The notes: generated from the letters alone by a model not told the origin. DNA of 64,000 nt from Sinorhizobium garamanticum (GCF_029892065.1 NZ_CP120375.1:124001-188000); one strand, 5' to 3'; shown: positions 36,917 to 46,887, counted from the first letter of the stretch. Translations and numbers: made by a program.

Positions 36917-37731
36917 CTTTGCCTTCCCGCAGTCTCTAAAGCGCTCGGAGGACCTGCATCTGCAATTGGTCCGCACCCGCCTCGACGTCCCGTACATATG
37001 CGGCGCGGGTCCGAAATGGATCTGAATGCCCTCATCGACAACGGCGGTAGGCGAGCATCGGGAGATATCGCCCTGCCGGTGCCGCTCTTCTTTGAAAGTG
37101 GATTGTGGCGAACTAACATATTCGCTTTGTCTTCCGTTAATTGTTCGTGACGGCGCTCGACACCTGAATGTCCGGCCGATCCATCGGTTTATGGCTGAGG
37201 ATTAGCAAACGTCGTGCCAACCGCGCTCGAGCGTCTCGGGAGTGGATTCTTGCTCGTTATTTGCAAAGGGTTCCCATGATTGGGACAGCGATGCCGCCAA
37301 ACAAGGCTGCGTCGATAACCGCACAATTCGACAATTGGTGTCGAATTTCTGACATCCCCTCATATGGGGTACGACCTGCGGTGCGCATGGAACAAGCTCG
37401 TCGTCAGCCATGGACGATCATCTCCATCGGCGGCCGCGGCGGGGCACATCAATTATGATCGGCGCTCGTGGATGTGAGCCACAACCGCCATCGGCAAGCA
37501 CGCAGCCGGCACGTGATCTAAGATGGTGGAAGCATCGGTATTCAACAGGATGATCTCGCCGCGACAGAGGTGCTTCTGCGGCGACTTGCGCTCTCTGGCC
37601 AGCCAGTCGTCGGCGATCGGACCGCGGGACTGTGAAGGATATTCCTGTGCACATGCGTCGTACTCGCAAATGCTCGTGCGAAAGGAATCACCGAGCCGGG
37701 CTCTTATGTCTTATGTCAGGCGGAAACCTAC
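36917..37731. other. Degenerate intergenic DNA, no supportable gene
   Basis: Frames in this 0.8 kb are short, overlap on both strands and show no recognisable domain. It lies between the HAD gene and transposon/outer-membrane-protein debris, and looks like decayed DNA at an insertion hot spot. Confidence 0.35.
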
Positions 37732-37850
37732 TTGGTGTGAGCTTTCAACAGATTGTCCATTCGGCCCTTGGGACACGAATGAACATCGAAGTTCACGCCC
37801 CAATGCTCGTCAATCATGTAGTCGAAACCGACCTGCAGCGCGGCGCCCAC
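37732..37850 (-). pseudogene. OmpW-family outer membrane protein fragment (C-terminal part)
   Basis: On the minus strand one frame reads VDNHVGAALQVGFDYMID, then EHWGVNFDV. This is the OmpW block near the C-terminus (asymmetric barrel strand with a Gly-x-Asp-Tyr and a WG-N-DV strand). It then loses the frame and stops. Nothing recognisable of the rest of the gene remains apart from a possible short piece upstream. Confidence 0.45.
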
Positions 37851-38046
37851 ATGATTGTCGACGTCGAGGTGCCGATTGCATTCAACATGATGATCGCCGG
37901 ATCCTTCTCGCGAGGTTCAGCGAAGTCCGCTCGCATGGCTTTAAGCAAGTCGCCAATAGCCCCTCGCCTGCCATTGGGCAACCGAGGTGGCAATGAAATG
38001 GCAGTCGCACGTAATCGCCAAGTGTTGCCCACGACCGGAGGTCACC

Positions 38047-38110
38047 GAGATCGTTTGCGATCTGTTAAGCCCAGGCTTTCGCTTCGCCACAGCCGTGCAA
38101 GTGTTCGAGG
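38047..38110 (-). repeat. IS481-type 3' end remnant (copy of 48508-48548)
   Basis: The 41 bases at 38047-38087 match 48508-48548 with two mismatches; the shared core is GTTAAGCCCAGGCTTTC. At 48.5 kb this sequence is the C-terminal end of an IS481-family transposase (EGKAWA, then stop, on the minus strand), so the copy here is a leftover tail of a second such element. Confidence 0.6.
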
Positions 38111-38189
38111 CGCGGCGCAGCAGTGGGTCGGACTTCTGCCGCTGCCAGAGCCGTCCGCCAAAACCTCGAACACCCTCTTCAATCGGGCG

Positions 38190-38670
38190 GCCGATCCGTA
38201 ACGCGCTCCAAAGCAACTGCTGTGGGAAACAGGCGGCGAGCGGAGAAGAAGCCGGGCAAGGATCAGGTGCTGGGCGTTCTCGAGGCAGACTGACCACCAA
38301 GATCCACATGCCGGTCGATGCGCTCGGACGCCCCCCGTCGTCCGCCAGTCAGGTCGGCGACGTCATGCAGGAAGAGGTCTTGCTAGTGGGGCGATCCGGA
38401 GCCGCCGTCCTCGCTGACAAAGCCTATGACAGCAATGCCCTGCGCGAGACGATCGCCGCCATGAGGCCGAGGCGGTCATCCCCTCAAACCGCTCGCGCAA
38501 CGTCACCATTCCTCATGATGCCCAAGCGTATCGCCACCGCAACCGTAATCGAACGCTGCTTCAACCGCCTAAAATGCTTCCGTCGGTTTCCACCCGCTAT
38601 GATCGCCGCACAATCCACGTCAACGGCTTGCCTTACTCGCGGCCGCAACGATCTGGCTCGGATGAATGTC
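38190..38670 (+). mobile_element. IS5-family transposase remnant
   Basis: In shifting plus-strand frames the text reads TTKIHMPVDALG, VLADKAYDSNALRETIAA, then IERCFNRLKCFRRF. These are the central and C-terminal blocks of IS5/IS427-type transposases (DD and the last catalytic Glu in the IERCFNRLKHFRR block). Frameshifts and small deletions break the gene; the N-terminal part is unclear. It lies directly against the end of the radical SAM gene and separates it from the HAD/PRTase pair. Confidence 0.7.
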
Positions 38671-38682
38671 ACTTCACCCTGC

Positions 38683-40134
38683 CTAGTGTGCTCCTCGGGC
38701 TTCGGGTGCTAGGAACTGGGTGTTGATTATGGCTTCGACTAGCGTTACCCCGTTGGGGGTGAGCGTCACCGCATCCCTGTCGGCGGTGACCAGCGCTTTA
38801 TCGACTAGTGTCATGAGCGTGCGGCGGATAATCGGGTTGTCGAAAAAGCTTCTGCCTTCAAAACGTTGTCTGAACACATTGTCATTCACCGGAACCAGCG
38901 TGGAAAGCGCCATTTTGAAGGCGTTAACTTCGCGCTGAAGCGAGGAGACGCCCCGGCTTTCCTCAATGGGCAGACGGTTTTCATCCAGCGCTTCCTTGTA
39001 TTTTTTGTAGCCGGTGATGTTGATGGCTTCGGCCCAGGTGCATTTCGAGCTACCACCGAGGCCAATTGCCACTTCCGGGTACTGCGTATCAAGGTCGGTG
39101 ATTAACCCTTTCCATTTTTCCGGATGCTGATTATTCCGGTGGAAATACATCGTCGGGTGTTCCACATAACCTGGCAAGAGATACTGTTCGACCAGTTCGC
39201 GCATCTGATACTGCTTGCCGAGCCCCGGGAAAGTCATGTTGTTGATATTAACACGGCCCTTTTTCTGCCACAGGCTTTCTCGTTCCCCGGAAACGCCGGT
39301 ACGCTTTTTCATGAACTCTTCCATGTGCAACTTGGTGCAGACTACGTGTGAAAGGTCCAGCTCGAGGGTTTTCTCCATGTCATATTTCACGTCATCCACG
39401 CTCTGGCCCAACATGCCGTAGATAAGGTCAACGCTGACCCATTCGAACCCGACTTCGCCCGCGTTATAGATGGTTCCCACACACTCTTCGGCAGAATGCA
39501 TACGTCCGCAGGCCGTGATAATGCGGTCGTTGAAGGCCTGAGCACCGAAGCTTATTTTGGTAAAACCCAACTCTTTTAACAGCCGCAGATAGTCTTTAGT
39601 GAGGGTCCGAGGCTCGCCTTCAAAGCGCATGGTGGCGGCAGAAAAGTTAAAATGGCTCCGGTAAAAATCCATCAGGCGCCGTAGCTCAGGTTCAGGAAGC
39701 AGTGATGGCGTGCCACCGAAGATGTTAAATTCGCCGACTTCGGCCTGTGCAAGGCACGGAACGCTCCGAAGCCAGATGGTGGCCTCTTTGATATTATAAT
39801 CTACTAGTTCCCGGAACACAGCCAGCGAGGAAGTGGCCTCTGGGTTTAGAGTAACCGTTGGGTATTGGCAGAAATGGCAACGGTAGCGGCAGGTGGGGAT
39901 ATACGACCACAGGTGTATCTGCTTTGCCTGTTTGATATCACGGTCCATGTCATCGAAAAAAGAATCGCGTGGATAACGGGAGATATCACCGGGGAAAACG
40001 TGGCAACCGAACGGATCTTTAAACACATACTGCAGAAATGCGCTGTTCTCCGGGCACGAGAGAAAATCGTATACTCGCGGCACCGGATAGTCCGCATCGA
40101 TATCGTTCAGCGAGTTCAGAGCTTCTCTATTCAT
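38683..40134 (-). CDS. HemN-like radical SAM protein
   Basis: 483 residues. The [4Fe-4S] motif is CRYRCHFC (CX3CX2C; Cys82, Cys86, Cys89), preceded by LWSYIPT where HemN has Y-HIPF. FNIFGGTPSLL gives the GGTP SAM motif near 133-143; the GGSSKCTW region and a C-terminal winged-helix-like part (about 405-475) follow the HemN plan. The replaced residues before the cluster and an N-terminal extension make genuine coproporphyrinogen oxidase activity unlikely. HemN-like proteins also act as methyltransferases, cyclopropanases and haem-handling enzymes. Its ATG overlaps the glycosyltransferase stop by one base (TGATG). Base composition and codon choice differ from neighbouring rhizobial genes. Confidence 0.85.
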   Translation of the reverse strand: MNREALNSLNDIDADYPVPRVYDFLSCPENSAFLQYVFKDPFGCHVFPGDISRYPRDSFFDDMDRDIKQAKQIHLWSYIPTCRYRCHFCQYPTVTLNPEATSSLAVFRELVDYNIKEATIWLRSVPCLAQAEVGEFNIFGGTPSLLPEPELRRLMDFYRSHFNFSAATMRFEGEPRTLTKDYLRLLKELGFTKISFGAQAFNDRIITACGRMHSAEECVGTIYNAGEVGFEWVSVDLIYGMLGQSVDDVKYDMEKTLELDLSHVVCTKLHMEEFMKKRTGVSGERESLWQKKGRVNINNMTFPGLGKQYQMRELVEQYLLPGYVEHPTMYFHRNNQHPEKWKGLITDLDTQYPEVAIGLGGSSKCTWAEAINITGYKKYKEALDENRLPIEESRGVSSLQREVNAFKMALSTLVPVNDNVFRQRFEGRSFFDNPIIRRTLMTLVDKALVTADRDAVTLTPNGVTLVEAIINTQFLAPEARGAH

Positions 40135-42794
40135 CAGAATACCCCGCCGTTAGCGAAGTAGTTATGAGCTTCACCAGACTCACGGTCTTCGCAGAAGTAG
40201 TAGACAAAGCGCTCGAATTCTTCCGGTTTGACCACATAGAAGCACGCCGGTAACGGCGGCGGAAAACCGATATCTTCACCAACAGCGCGCCGCAAAGCAC
40301 TGAAAATTTCGTTACAGAACTCAAAATAAAGCCGATATGCCGGGGTTTTGTAAGCATGGATCGCTTTGAAGTCGATAATGCGCGATTCGTGCTTAATTTC
40401 ACGGATTCGCTGGTACAAACGATCAGCCACCGGTCCGGTAAAGAATTCACGCACAGCGGGGTTTTCCAGCAATATCTGCGGGTTAAGCAACGCAGGCAGC
40501 ACGACATTTTTGGGAATGTAGTCCTTGATGGAGTAGAACCAGACCTGCTGAGACTGAGCGGGAGTGGTGTCGCACAGCGCTGGCCTTTGCTCTCCCACAT
40601 CCGGGCGCACATCTTTCATGATGATGATACCATCCTGTCCGTAGGCGGTACCGGTGATCACCTCCTCCAGGATGGTATCGAGGCGCCGGCTGTTAATTTC
40701 CACTCGAGAATCCCGGGCGTAAACCGGGTTGCCGCCCCAGGCGATTACGCGGATCCCAAAGTCCCAGTCATCGGAGAGGTGTTCTACAAAGCGGCCATTG
40801 TTCAACTGGTAGAAAATTTCGATACCGCCCACTTTATCGTAGAAAGTGCGCTCAACGGCAAAACCTTTGCCGTCCGGAAAGCCGCCGAACAACGAAAACG
40901 ACATGTCACGACAGCGCAGGGTTTTTTGGATTTCCCGGAAAAGATTGGGGCGATGGCGGAAGGATTCTTCGTTGTAATAGTAATTGCAGGTGCCTAGATC
41001 CCCATTTTCCTCCACCATTTTTTCAATCAGCGCGTGCAGCCAGTAAGGGTCTACCGTGCAGTCCGCATCTGCGGAAACAATGTAATGTTTTTTTTGAACG
41101 CCTAGGCGGCTGTCACGGGCTTTTGAGCGCGAAGAGGCGTAATCCATGCCACGTTTTCTGGCGGACGAGACGCCCTGAACGGTTTCCTTGATAATATGAA
41201 TATCCAAGAGTGGATTTTGGGCATTGAAGGCGTTAATTTTCTCAACGGAATCGTCCGTTGAATTATTATCCACAATAATCAGCTCATAACTTTCATGAGT
41301 AATCATGCCGCGATATGTTTTCTGATTAAACAGAGAGAGCAGTACGTCATTAATACGATTGCTTTCGTTATAAACCGGCAGCACAATCGATACAAAAACG
41401 TTGTCGCGCATATCTCCTTCAAAAGAATTAAAGTCCATAATGTCAATTACGTTATCCGACAGTACCTGCCTGCCAATGCAGAAGTTCCTCATAGCAACGT
41501 CATTCATTCGTTGCTTATTATTGACAAACTCGTACAGATCATTGATGAATGCTTCATCAGGCAGGCCATCCCGCTCCTCTGATATCGCCATAACGGGCGC
41601 TTCAAATCCATATTGCCCATAAACTTCCCAGTAATACTCGTAGCTGGTAGTGATATAGCAGCGCTGGAAGCTAATCGCTTCGCCAATGGGATTTCCGTAA
41701 CTGTCGTAATCCCAAGAGGTAAGAAACGATACCAGGTCGCACGTGTAATATAAATCATCAATAGTTATAGTGTTATTTTCTGCTGTTGCATATTTATGCT
41801 GTAGTGTGCCAATAAAATTAATAAACGATTCGATGTTTAGTTTTTTAGCTAAGGCTCTCAGCTCCTGATAGAAAGTACTATCTTCATGAGGATCGCCTGC
41901 CACAACCAAAAACACTTTACGGTCGACACAGTCCTGAAGAAAACGCTGGTTGAGTCGATGGACTAGATAAATATCTCTGTCAATGCGTTTTTGAGGTATA
42001 ATACGTGTGGTACGAGCAATCAGAATATCGTTGTCACGTACGGACAGATTTTTTCTGATATTTGTGTAATTACCCTGTCTGGTAAAATCATAGGTATTCT
42101 TCTTAACCTTGATTTCCACTTCATGGTGGCACCACGCCTCAAGCTTGTTTTTTAGGTGATTATTGAGTGTGATGTATGTTATGTGGTTGGACTTGATAGG
42201 CTTGACGACGTCAGGATATGGTGCAAGGCCGTATTTCATCACGGTCTTCTCACTATTCCACATTAAGTCGTGATCGCGCCAAATAACGAAGTTGCCCAGT
42301 CCATGACGTTTCCCGTACGCGTCAATCGCCAGATAAAGTGCTTTGGTGTAAATTATATTTTCTGGAAGTGTTCCATTCTCAACGATTACATAACTGATGT
42401 TCAGCCCCTCCCATAGCTGTACAATTCGATGGGCTAGTTGTCGAGACGACTCGCTAATTGCAAGCATGATTTCTTCCTGTTCTTCGGAAGAAACGGTCGT
42501 TTTCCCACTTATCAAAATATTGTGTGAGTGCTCAATAAAACTGACATTGTAGTACGGAACGGAATCAATATCATCGACACGAACCAGGGTAAGTATATCA
42601 CTATAAATCTCTTTTTCATAATCGTAAGGCTTGTTAAATTTGCCTTTATCTATTTTTATGTCATAACCAAGGTCCAGATAGGATTTAATCCGATTCCGTG
42701 CGAGATTTTTAGCTACCTTGAATGCTTCTACAGTAACTCCTGATACAGCAACAGCATCAAACGATACAAATATGGCTCCAGCACGAATATTCAT
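40134..42794 (-). CDS. Dual-domain glycosyltransferase (GT4-like + GT2)
   Basis: 886 residues. Residues about 1-450 resemble a GT-B (GT4) enzyme: an N-terminal Rossmann-like part, ARTTRIIPQKRIDRDI, then a C-terminal donor-site segment with SFLTSWDYDSYGNPIGEAISF, whose late Glu corresponds to the EPFG-E motif. Residues about 465-700 are a GT2 domain: VSIVLPVYNESNRI, LIIVDNNSTDDS, and the DxD-like DADCTVDPYW. The final 180 residues have no assigned domain. No membrane segment or signal peptide is seen, so it is cytoplasmic. The gene is markedly A+T-rich in its 5' half. It starts a leftward pair with the radical SAM gene; the acceptor and sugars are unknown. Confidence 0.85.
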   Translation of the reverse strand: MNIRAGAIFVSFDAVAVSGVTVEAFKVAKNLARNRIKSYLDLGYDIKIDKGKFNKPYDYEKEIYSDILTLVRVDDIDSVPYYNVSFIEHSHNILISGKTTVSSEEQEEIMLAISESSRQLAHRIVQLWEGLNISYVIVENGTLPENIIYTKALYLAIDAYGKRHGLGNFVIWRDHDLMWNSEKTVMKYGLAPYPDVVKPIKSNHITYITLNNHLKNKLEAWCHHEVEIKVKKNTYDFTRQGNYTNIRKNLSVRDNDILIARTTRIIPQKRIDRDIYLVHRLNQRFLQDCVDRKVFLVVAGDPHEDSTFYQELRALAKKLNIESFINFIGTLQHKYATAENNTITIDDLYYTCDLVSFLTSWDYDSYGNPIGEAISFQRCYITTSYEYYWEVYGQYGFEAPVMAISEERDGLPDEAFINDLYEFVNNKQRMNDVAMRNFCIGRQVLSDNVIDIMDFNSFEGDMRDNVFVSIVLPVYNESNRINDVLLSLFNQKTYRGMITHESYELIIVDNNSTDDSVEKINAFNAQNPLLDIHIIKETVQGVSSARKRGMDYASSRSKARDSRLGVQKKHYIVSADADCTVDPYWLHALIEKMVEENGDLGTCNYYYNEESFRHRPNLFREIQKTLRCRDMSFSLFGGFPDGKGFAVERTFYDKVGGIEIFYQLNNGRFVEHLSDDWDFGIRVIAWGGNPVYARDSRVEINSRRLDTILEEVITGTAYGQDGIIIMKDVRPDVGEQRPALCDTTPAQSQQVWFYSIKDYIPKNVVLPALLNPQILLENPAVREFFTGPVADRLYQRIREIKHESRIIDFKAIHAYKTPAYRLYFEFCNEIFSALRRAVGEDIGFPPPLPACFYVVKPEEFERFVYYFCEDRESGEAHNYFANGGVF

Positions 42795-43339
42795 TATTCT
42801 ATACCGTTTTCTTGTCCCAGGCCGATTCCGACCGGAGGGCGGCTGCGCTTGTAGAGGTAGTCGCGCAGAGATCTCCCGGTGACGTCTGCATGTTTGGTGG
42901 GTTGTTCATGGAGATACCCTGCTCAATCAATGCCGTGCTGAGTTGTACTGGGCGAAGCAAGTGCCGTGCCGACCCAGGAAAGCCATTAAAATCAATAGGA
43001 CCGCTCTGATAGCCAGTGCTTCATGTCCGACTTAGTCAGGAAGCCGACAACTAGTGCAAACTGCCCTCGCGGACCTTATGGATTGGCCAGAGATCGCAAG
43101 AGGCTCATCGCGTTCGTCCGAGGAGCGTCGTCGCCACCGGTAGCAGAGAGATAGCCTGGCGTGATGCCCGCATCGTAGCGTTCGGATTGCCGGGGATAGT
43201 GTCCACTGTGGATTTAAGTGGACTCCATGTCTGAGGAGAGCAAGGGGGGAGTTCGTCGATCCTGTTGGCGACGCAATTGAGGAAAAGCAATCCGCGACGA
43301 AGCGTGCTTTTTCAATCAGGTTCACGCGCAACTTCTGTC
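42795..43339. other. Intergenic region between the glycosyltransferase gene and an IS5 element
   Basis: No reading frame in this stretch shows a recognisable product. It carries the upstream region of the glycosyltransferase gene at its left end; the composition returns to a rhizobial G+C level within the first hundred bases. Confidence 0.35.
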
Positions 43340-43340
43340 T

Positions 43341-44120
43341 AAGGCCTGTTGAGATTCATCTTGAGTTTATGACGGCTGCTGCGAGATGGATGATAGCGTT
43401 GAAGCTCTGGTCGGTTTTGTCGGCGCGCATGGCGATGCGCTTGAATTCCTTGAGCTTGCAGAAGAAGTTCTCGATGAGATGACGCCATTTGTACATCTCG
43501 GCGTCGAACGGTAATGGCTTGGCGCGGCGCGGATGCTGGGAGATGACAACCTTGGCGCCGCGGTCGTCGAGGTCGGCGATGATGGTGTTGCTGTCGAAGG
43601 CCTTATCGGCGATCAGCGCGCCGAAAGCGACGCCGTCAATGAGCGGCGGCACGCCGACGGTATCGAAGCGGTGGCCGGGCAGCAGGACGAAGCGGACAAG
43701 GTTGCCGAGCGCGTCGGTCAGCGCGAGGATTTTGGCGGTCATGCCGCCCTTGGAACGGCCTATGGCCTGGCTCTGAGTCCCCCTTTTGCGCCCTGGCCGT
43801 GGCGGTGGACCTTGGTGGCGTCGATCATGGCGTATTCCATGTCGGGCTCGTCCGAGCAGGCCTCGAAAAGCCGTACGAAGACATCGGCCTTGACCCAATC
43901 ACGGTACCGCTTGAAGACGGTGTTCCAGTTGCCGAAGAAGGCGGGAAGGTCACGCCACGGACTGCCGGTTATCGCTGCCGCTTCGCCCCGGGGTCTGTCG
44001 GCTTGCCCAGGCAGTGCGGCTCCATCTTCGCCCATTGGGCGTCAGTCAATACGAATCGTTCCATCCGAAGCTTGACTCATAAACAAGCCGCGGCGGGAAT
44101 CCTGAATCTCAACAGGCCTT
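43341..44120 (-). mobile_element. IS5-family (IS427-like) insertion sequence, internally deleted
   Basis: Bounded by perfect 18-base inverted repeats: AAGGCCTGTTGAGATTCA at 43341-43358 and its complement at 44103-44120, with a further T/A continuing the symmetry. The enclosed minus-strand transposase is complete in outline but defective inside. The exact ends make this the best preserved element in the window. The flanks CT and AG could include a short target duplication, but I cannot tell it from the repeat itself. Confidence 0.85.
43356..44064 (-). pseudogene. IS427-type DDE transposase, frame-disrupted
   Basis: It starts at 44064 with MERFVLTDAQWAKMEPHC and runs on in other frames: GSPWRDLPAFFGNWNTVFKRYRDWVKADVF, EYAMIDATKVHRH, then AIGRSKGGMTAKI, ALIADKAFDSN and KWRHLIENFFCKLKEFKRIA. 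The last carries the final catalytic Glu. Compared with family members, about 15-20 residues are lost after KPTDPG, and two residues are missing in IDATKVHRH. IS427-group elements normally use one programmed frameshift between two frames; here the extra deletions mean the enzyme is almost certainly inactive. Confidence 0.8.
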
Positions 44121-44183
44121 AGAAGACAAATCGGCATTAATGGGTTAGCCCCATTTTGTCTAGAAACCGATAGGCGCTATTGA

Positions 44184-44537
44184 ATGAAAATCATCGACAT
44201 CCGGCCCGAACTAGGCGGCGGCAACGTTATTGCGCGTTTTGACGTGCATCTAGATGAGCATCTACGGATGTCCATGGTTCCGGGAAAACGGCCTGCCCGT
44301 CGTCTGCCTTATGAAGTCAGTCGTCTTCTCGATGGCTCGATCGATACGATACGCGACATGCGCGAGCAGACAGGGATTGCCGGCATCCACGGCGTCAAAG
44401 ACGTGCTGATAGACCTCCGAGTGGCGTCCGAGCGCGCCCGCGACCTTTCCGCCGCAGATATCAGAGACGCCCTCGTCGATGCCGCTGACGTCATCAGGAC
44501 ATTGAAGATTGTGCTTGATGGGAAGGACGAGCTCTAG
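44184..44537 (+). CDS. Hypothetical protein, 117 aa
   Basis: A compact frame starting MKIIDIRPELGGGNVIARFDVHLDEHLRM, with a short beta-rich start and a helical C-terminal half (LSAADIRDALVDAADVIRTLK). The opening 'one strand, Gly-Gly-Gly, then ARFDV' resembles small proteins of rhizobial plasmids and prophages, but I cannot name a family. Composition and codon use look like a real gene. It lies between two IS elements and so is a cargo candidate or a fragment of a longer reading unit. Confidence 0.5.
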   Translation: MKIIDIRPELGGGNVIARFDVHLDEHLRMSMVPGKRPARRLPYEVSRLLDGSIDTIRDMREQTGIAGIHGVKDVLIDLRVASERARDLSAADIRDALVDAADVIRTLKIVLDGKDEL

Positions 44538-44858
44538 GTGTTTGATCCCAGGCTCACATGACGATGCTGAGGTCAAGAGGTGTGTTAGGGCGGCATCGTG
44601 TTGCTCCAATTGGCAGCGGAATCCAGAGCTGGGCCCGATTGCGTGACACGGCTCGGTCAGTCAAGTCTAGTCAAACTCACATCCGGTCGCCGCTTGGGGC
44701 GGCTGCACCAATATCCCGCTTGCGGCGGCAGGGCCCACAAGGGCGAAACCCGTCTTTGATACGGCATTCCAGCCAGCTGGGATCTCGGTTCGCCTTCTGG
44801 ATCCGCCGAGGCTGATCAGGCCTCGAGGGATGGGTGTGTCGGTCCCGTCAGACAGCCT
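44538..44858. other. Intergenic stretch next to the IS110 element, no supportable gene
   Basis: The frames are short and unrecognisable. It probably contains one end of the IS110-type element; IS110 elements lack clear inverted repeats, so the boundary cannot be placed. Confidence 0.35.
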
Positions 44859-46008
44859 TCATGACGGAACCCTCGATGACGACGCCTGCGGTGACGTATT
44901 TCCACAGCGCCACAAGCAGCTTCCTTGCAAGGGCGACGAGGGTCGTCTTTTTGAGGCGCCCTGATTGCGCATCACGCGTTCGTGGAACCAGCGGGTAAGC
45001 GCCGAACCCGGTTGATTGCGCAGCCATAGCCAGGCCAACTCGATCATCGTCGTTCGCAGCCGGGGGTTGCCGGCCTTCGAGACGCCTTGTTCGTGCTGGA
45101 CCGATCCGCTCTGCCAAGGTGTCGGCGCGAGCCCGGCATAGGCAGCGACCTGCCGGCGATTATCGAAGTGCCGGAAACAGCCCTTCCGCGTAGAGGATGG
45201 CCGCACACTCGGGGCCGATACCCTTGAGATCGAGCAATGTCGCTGCCGGAGTCTCGGCGACTTCGATTGCCAGCAGAGCGTCGCGTTCGGCCTGCACCTC
45301 TTTGATCTGGGCTATCACCAGTTCGAGGCGGTCGAGCTCGCGACGGATCTGCCCCTTCAGATGTTCAGGCAGCGCGCGGCCGTCGCCGGTCCTCAGTTCC
45401 TCAAGCCGATGCCGCCGGTCACGGCGCAGCGGCTCGTAGCCGGTGATGCCCTGGGCAAATAGTAGGCCCTTGATGCGGTTGACATGGCAGGTCCGCTCAC
45501 CAACCAGAACCTTGCGTTCACGGCCGATGCGCCGATGGTCCTCCTCCTTGACGCTCGGTACCCTAACCATCGCGCACACGCGCGGCTCGCCCCGTTTGTA
45601 GGCGAGCAGCGCACGCACCAATGCCTCACCATCGATCTTGTCGGTCTTGGCACGACGCCGTCGGCGCGACGTGGCAATCGAGGCGGCGTCGACGACATGG
45701 CTTTCGATCCCCTCGGTCTCCAGGATTCGATGGATCCAGAAGCCGTCGAGACCCGCCTCCTGAATGACCACAAGCGCAAAGTGCCGGCCGGTGCGCACCT
45801 GTGCCTTGTCCTGAAGCTGGGCAAAGCGTGCCAGCAGTCCGGTGATATCGCCGCCGCGTACCGCATGTTTCGACATCCTCTCCCCACTGCCCGGCGACAG
45901 CGAAGTGATCAACCAGGTCGATTTACTCAGTTCCAAAGAAACGAAGATCGCGCCAAGATCGGTGCGGATAGTGGCAGGCGCCGCAGATCGATCGGCTACA
46001 ACATGCAT
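44859..46008 (-). pseudogene. IS110-family transposase, frameshifted
   Basis: The N-terminal frame (45160-46008) has the DEDD-type RuvC-like domain: GAIFVSLELSKSTWLI where the first Asp is expected, VVIQEAGLDGFWIHRIL, KTDKIDGEALVRALL. The C-terminal frame (44859-45206) continues with RRQVAAYAGLAPTPWQSG, then QGVSKAGNPRLRTTMIELAW, the serine-containing transposase_20 domain of IS110 enzymes. A frameshift near 45160-45206 separates the two, and the first catalytic Asp appears replaced by Glu. The element is therefore probably inactive unless the frames are joined by slippage. Confidence 0.8.
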
Positions 46009-46129
46009 GATTGGCCTCCACAGAGTTGTTGGTCAGCAACCCGACTCTGCCAGAGCGCAGGTCGCTATCCACCACCCGTCATGGGATCTTTGATGGTGCA
46101 ATGTTTTCGCCGGCTTGGAGAGAGGCACC

Positions 46130-46365
46130 ATGGGACAGGTTCTACACAGCAGCGCCACGATGACAGAGGCAATCCGTCGAGCAATACAAAATACTCAAGA
46201 GAGCCTGAGGGCGCTTTCGAAGCGGTACGGGATCAATCCGAAGACGGTGGCGAAGTGGAAGACGTAGCTCCGTTGCCGATCGTTCGACCAGTCCGCGGGA
46301 GCCGCGCTCGACGGTCCTGTCGCCGGAGGAAGATTGCCTCTAATTCACTGCAGCCGACCATTCCT
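46130..46365 (+). mobile_element. IS481-family transposase, 5' fragment
   Basis: MGQVLHSSATMTEAIRRAIQ, then ESLRALSKRYGINPKTVAKWK, is the N-terminal helix-turn-helix of IS481 transposases. After an early stop, other frames read VADRSTSPREPRSTVLSPEED and LQPTIP, still following the family. A stretch before LQPTIP is deleted and the catalytic core is missing. A complementary 3' part is on the other strand at 48508-49110. Confidence 0.75.
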
Positions 46366-46541
46366 GAGACTGAACGCCTAGAGCGGGAGGCTGTGTATCG
46401 GAGGCAACTGAGCCGATCTGAAAATCACAACTTAGTCTGCGTGCGACAAAGGCTTTCTGTAAAAGGATGTGATTTGCCAAGCGGCGGAAACGCTTTGTTT
46501 ACTACTGAGTTAGAGACTGTGGTGAGGCCACCATATTTTTT

Positions 46542-46556
46542 GTTCACTTTTTGTTC
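46542..46556 (+). promoter_or_regulatory. LexA (SOS) box, GTTC-N7-GTTC
   Basis: GTTC at 46542-46545 and GTTC at 46553-46556 are separated by exactly seven bases (ACTTTTT). This is the direct-repeat LexA operator of alphaproteobacteria, described in Rhodobacter and Rhizobium. It lies about 85 bases upstream of the first start codon of the small protein/dCTP deaminase unit, in an A+T-rich promoter-like region. The match is exact, and the position suits repression. Confidence 0.7.
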
Positions 46557-46641
46557 TCACTATGAGAGAAAAGATGTGGAGAAAAAAATCCACAATATCG
46601 AATCAGTCGATTTTCCGGTCTGATGTCCAAAATGGAGGAAT

Positions 46642-46887
46642 ATGGCTATGAAAGTTAAAGTCACCCAAGTCGGTCATGGGACACATCCCAGCGAGGTGAT
46701 TGTTACCGTCGATACGACGAGTGGGCCAGAAAGGCTGGTCGTCCACCAGAGATCCATCAAGGATAACGGACTCGACATCGGATACCCGATTAACCGAGAT
46801 CGAAACAGCCTCTTAGTTGAATTGCCGAGAGAAACCATTTCTGGCTCTTGGCGTGTCTGGGTGCCTGAAGCAGTGGTGGTTGAATAA
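46642..46887 (+). CDS. Small hypothetical protein, 81 aa, first gene of the LexA-boxed unit
   Basis: 81 residues, all-beta in appearance, beginning MAMKVKVTQVGHG and ending with a basic/aromatic strand (SWRVWVPEAVVVE). GGAGG lies just before the start; an ATG at 46648 gives the better spacing. I recognise no domain. It is 24 bases upstream of the dCTP deaminase gene, behind the same GTTC-N7-GTTC box, so both probably respond to DNA damage. It could be a partner or an unrelated phage-derived gene. Confidence 0.6.
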   Translation: MAMKVKVTQVGHGTHPSEVIVTVDTTSGPERLVVHQRSIKDNGLDIGYPINRDRNSLLVELPRETISGSWRVWVPEAVVVE

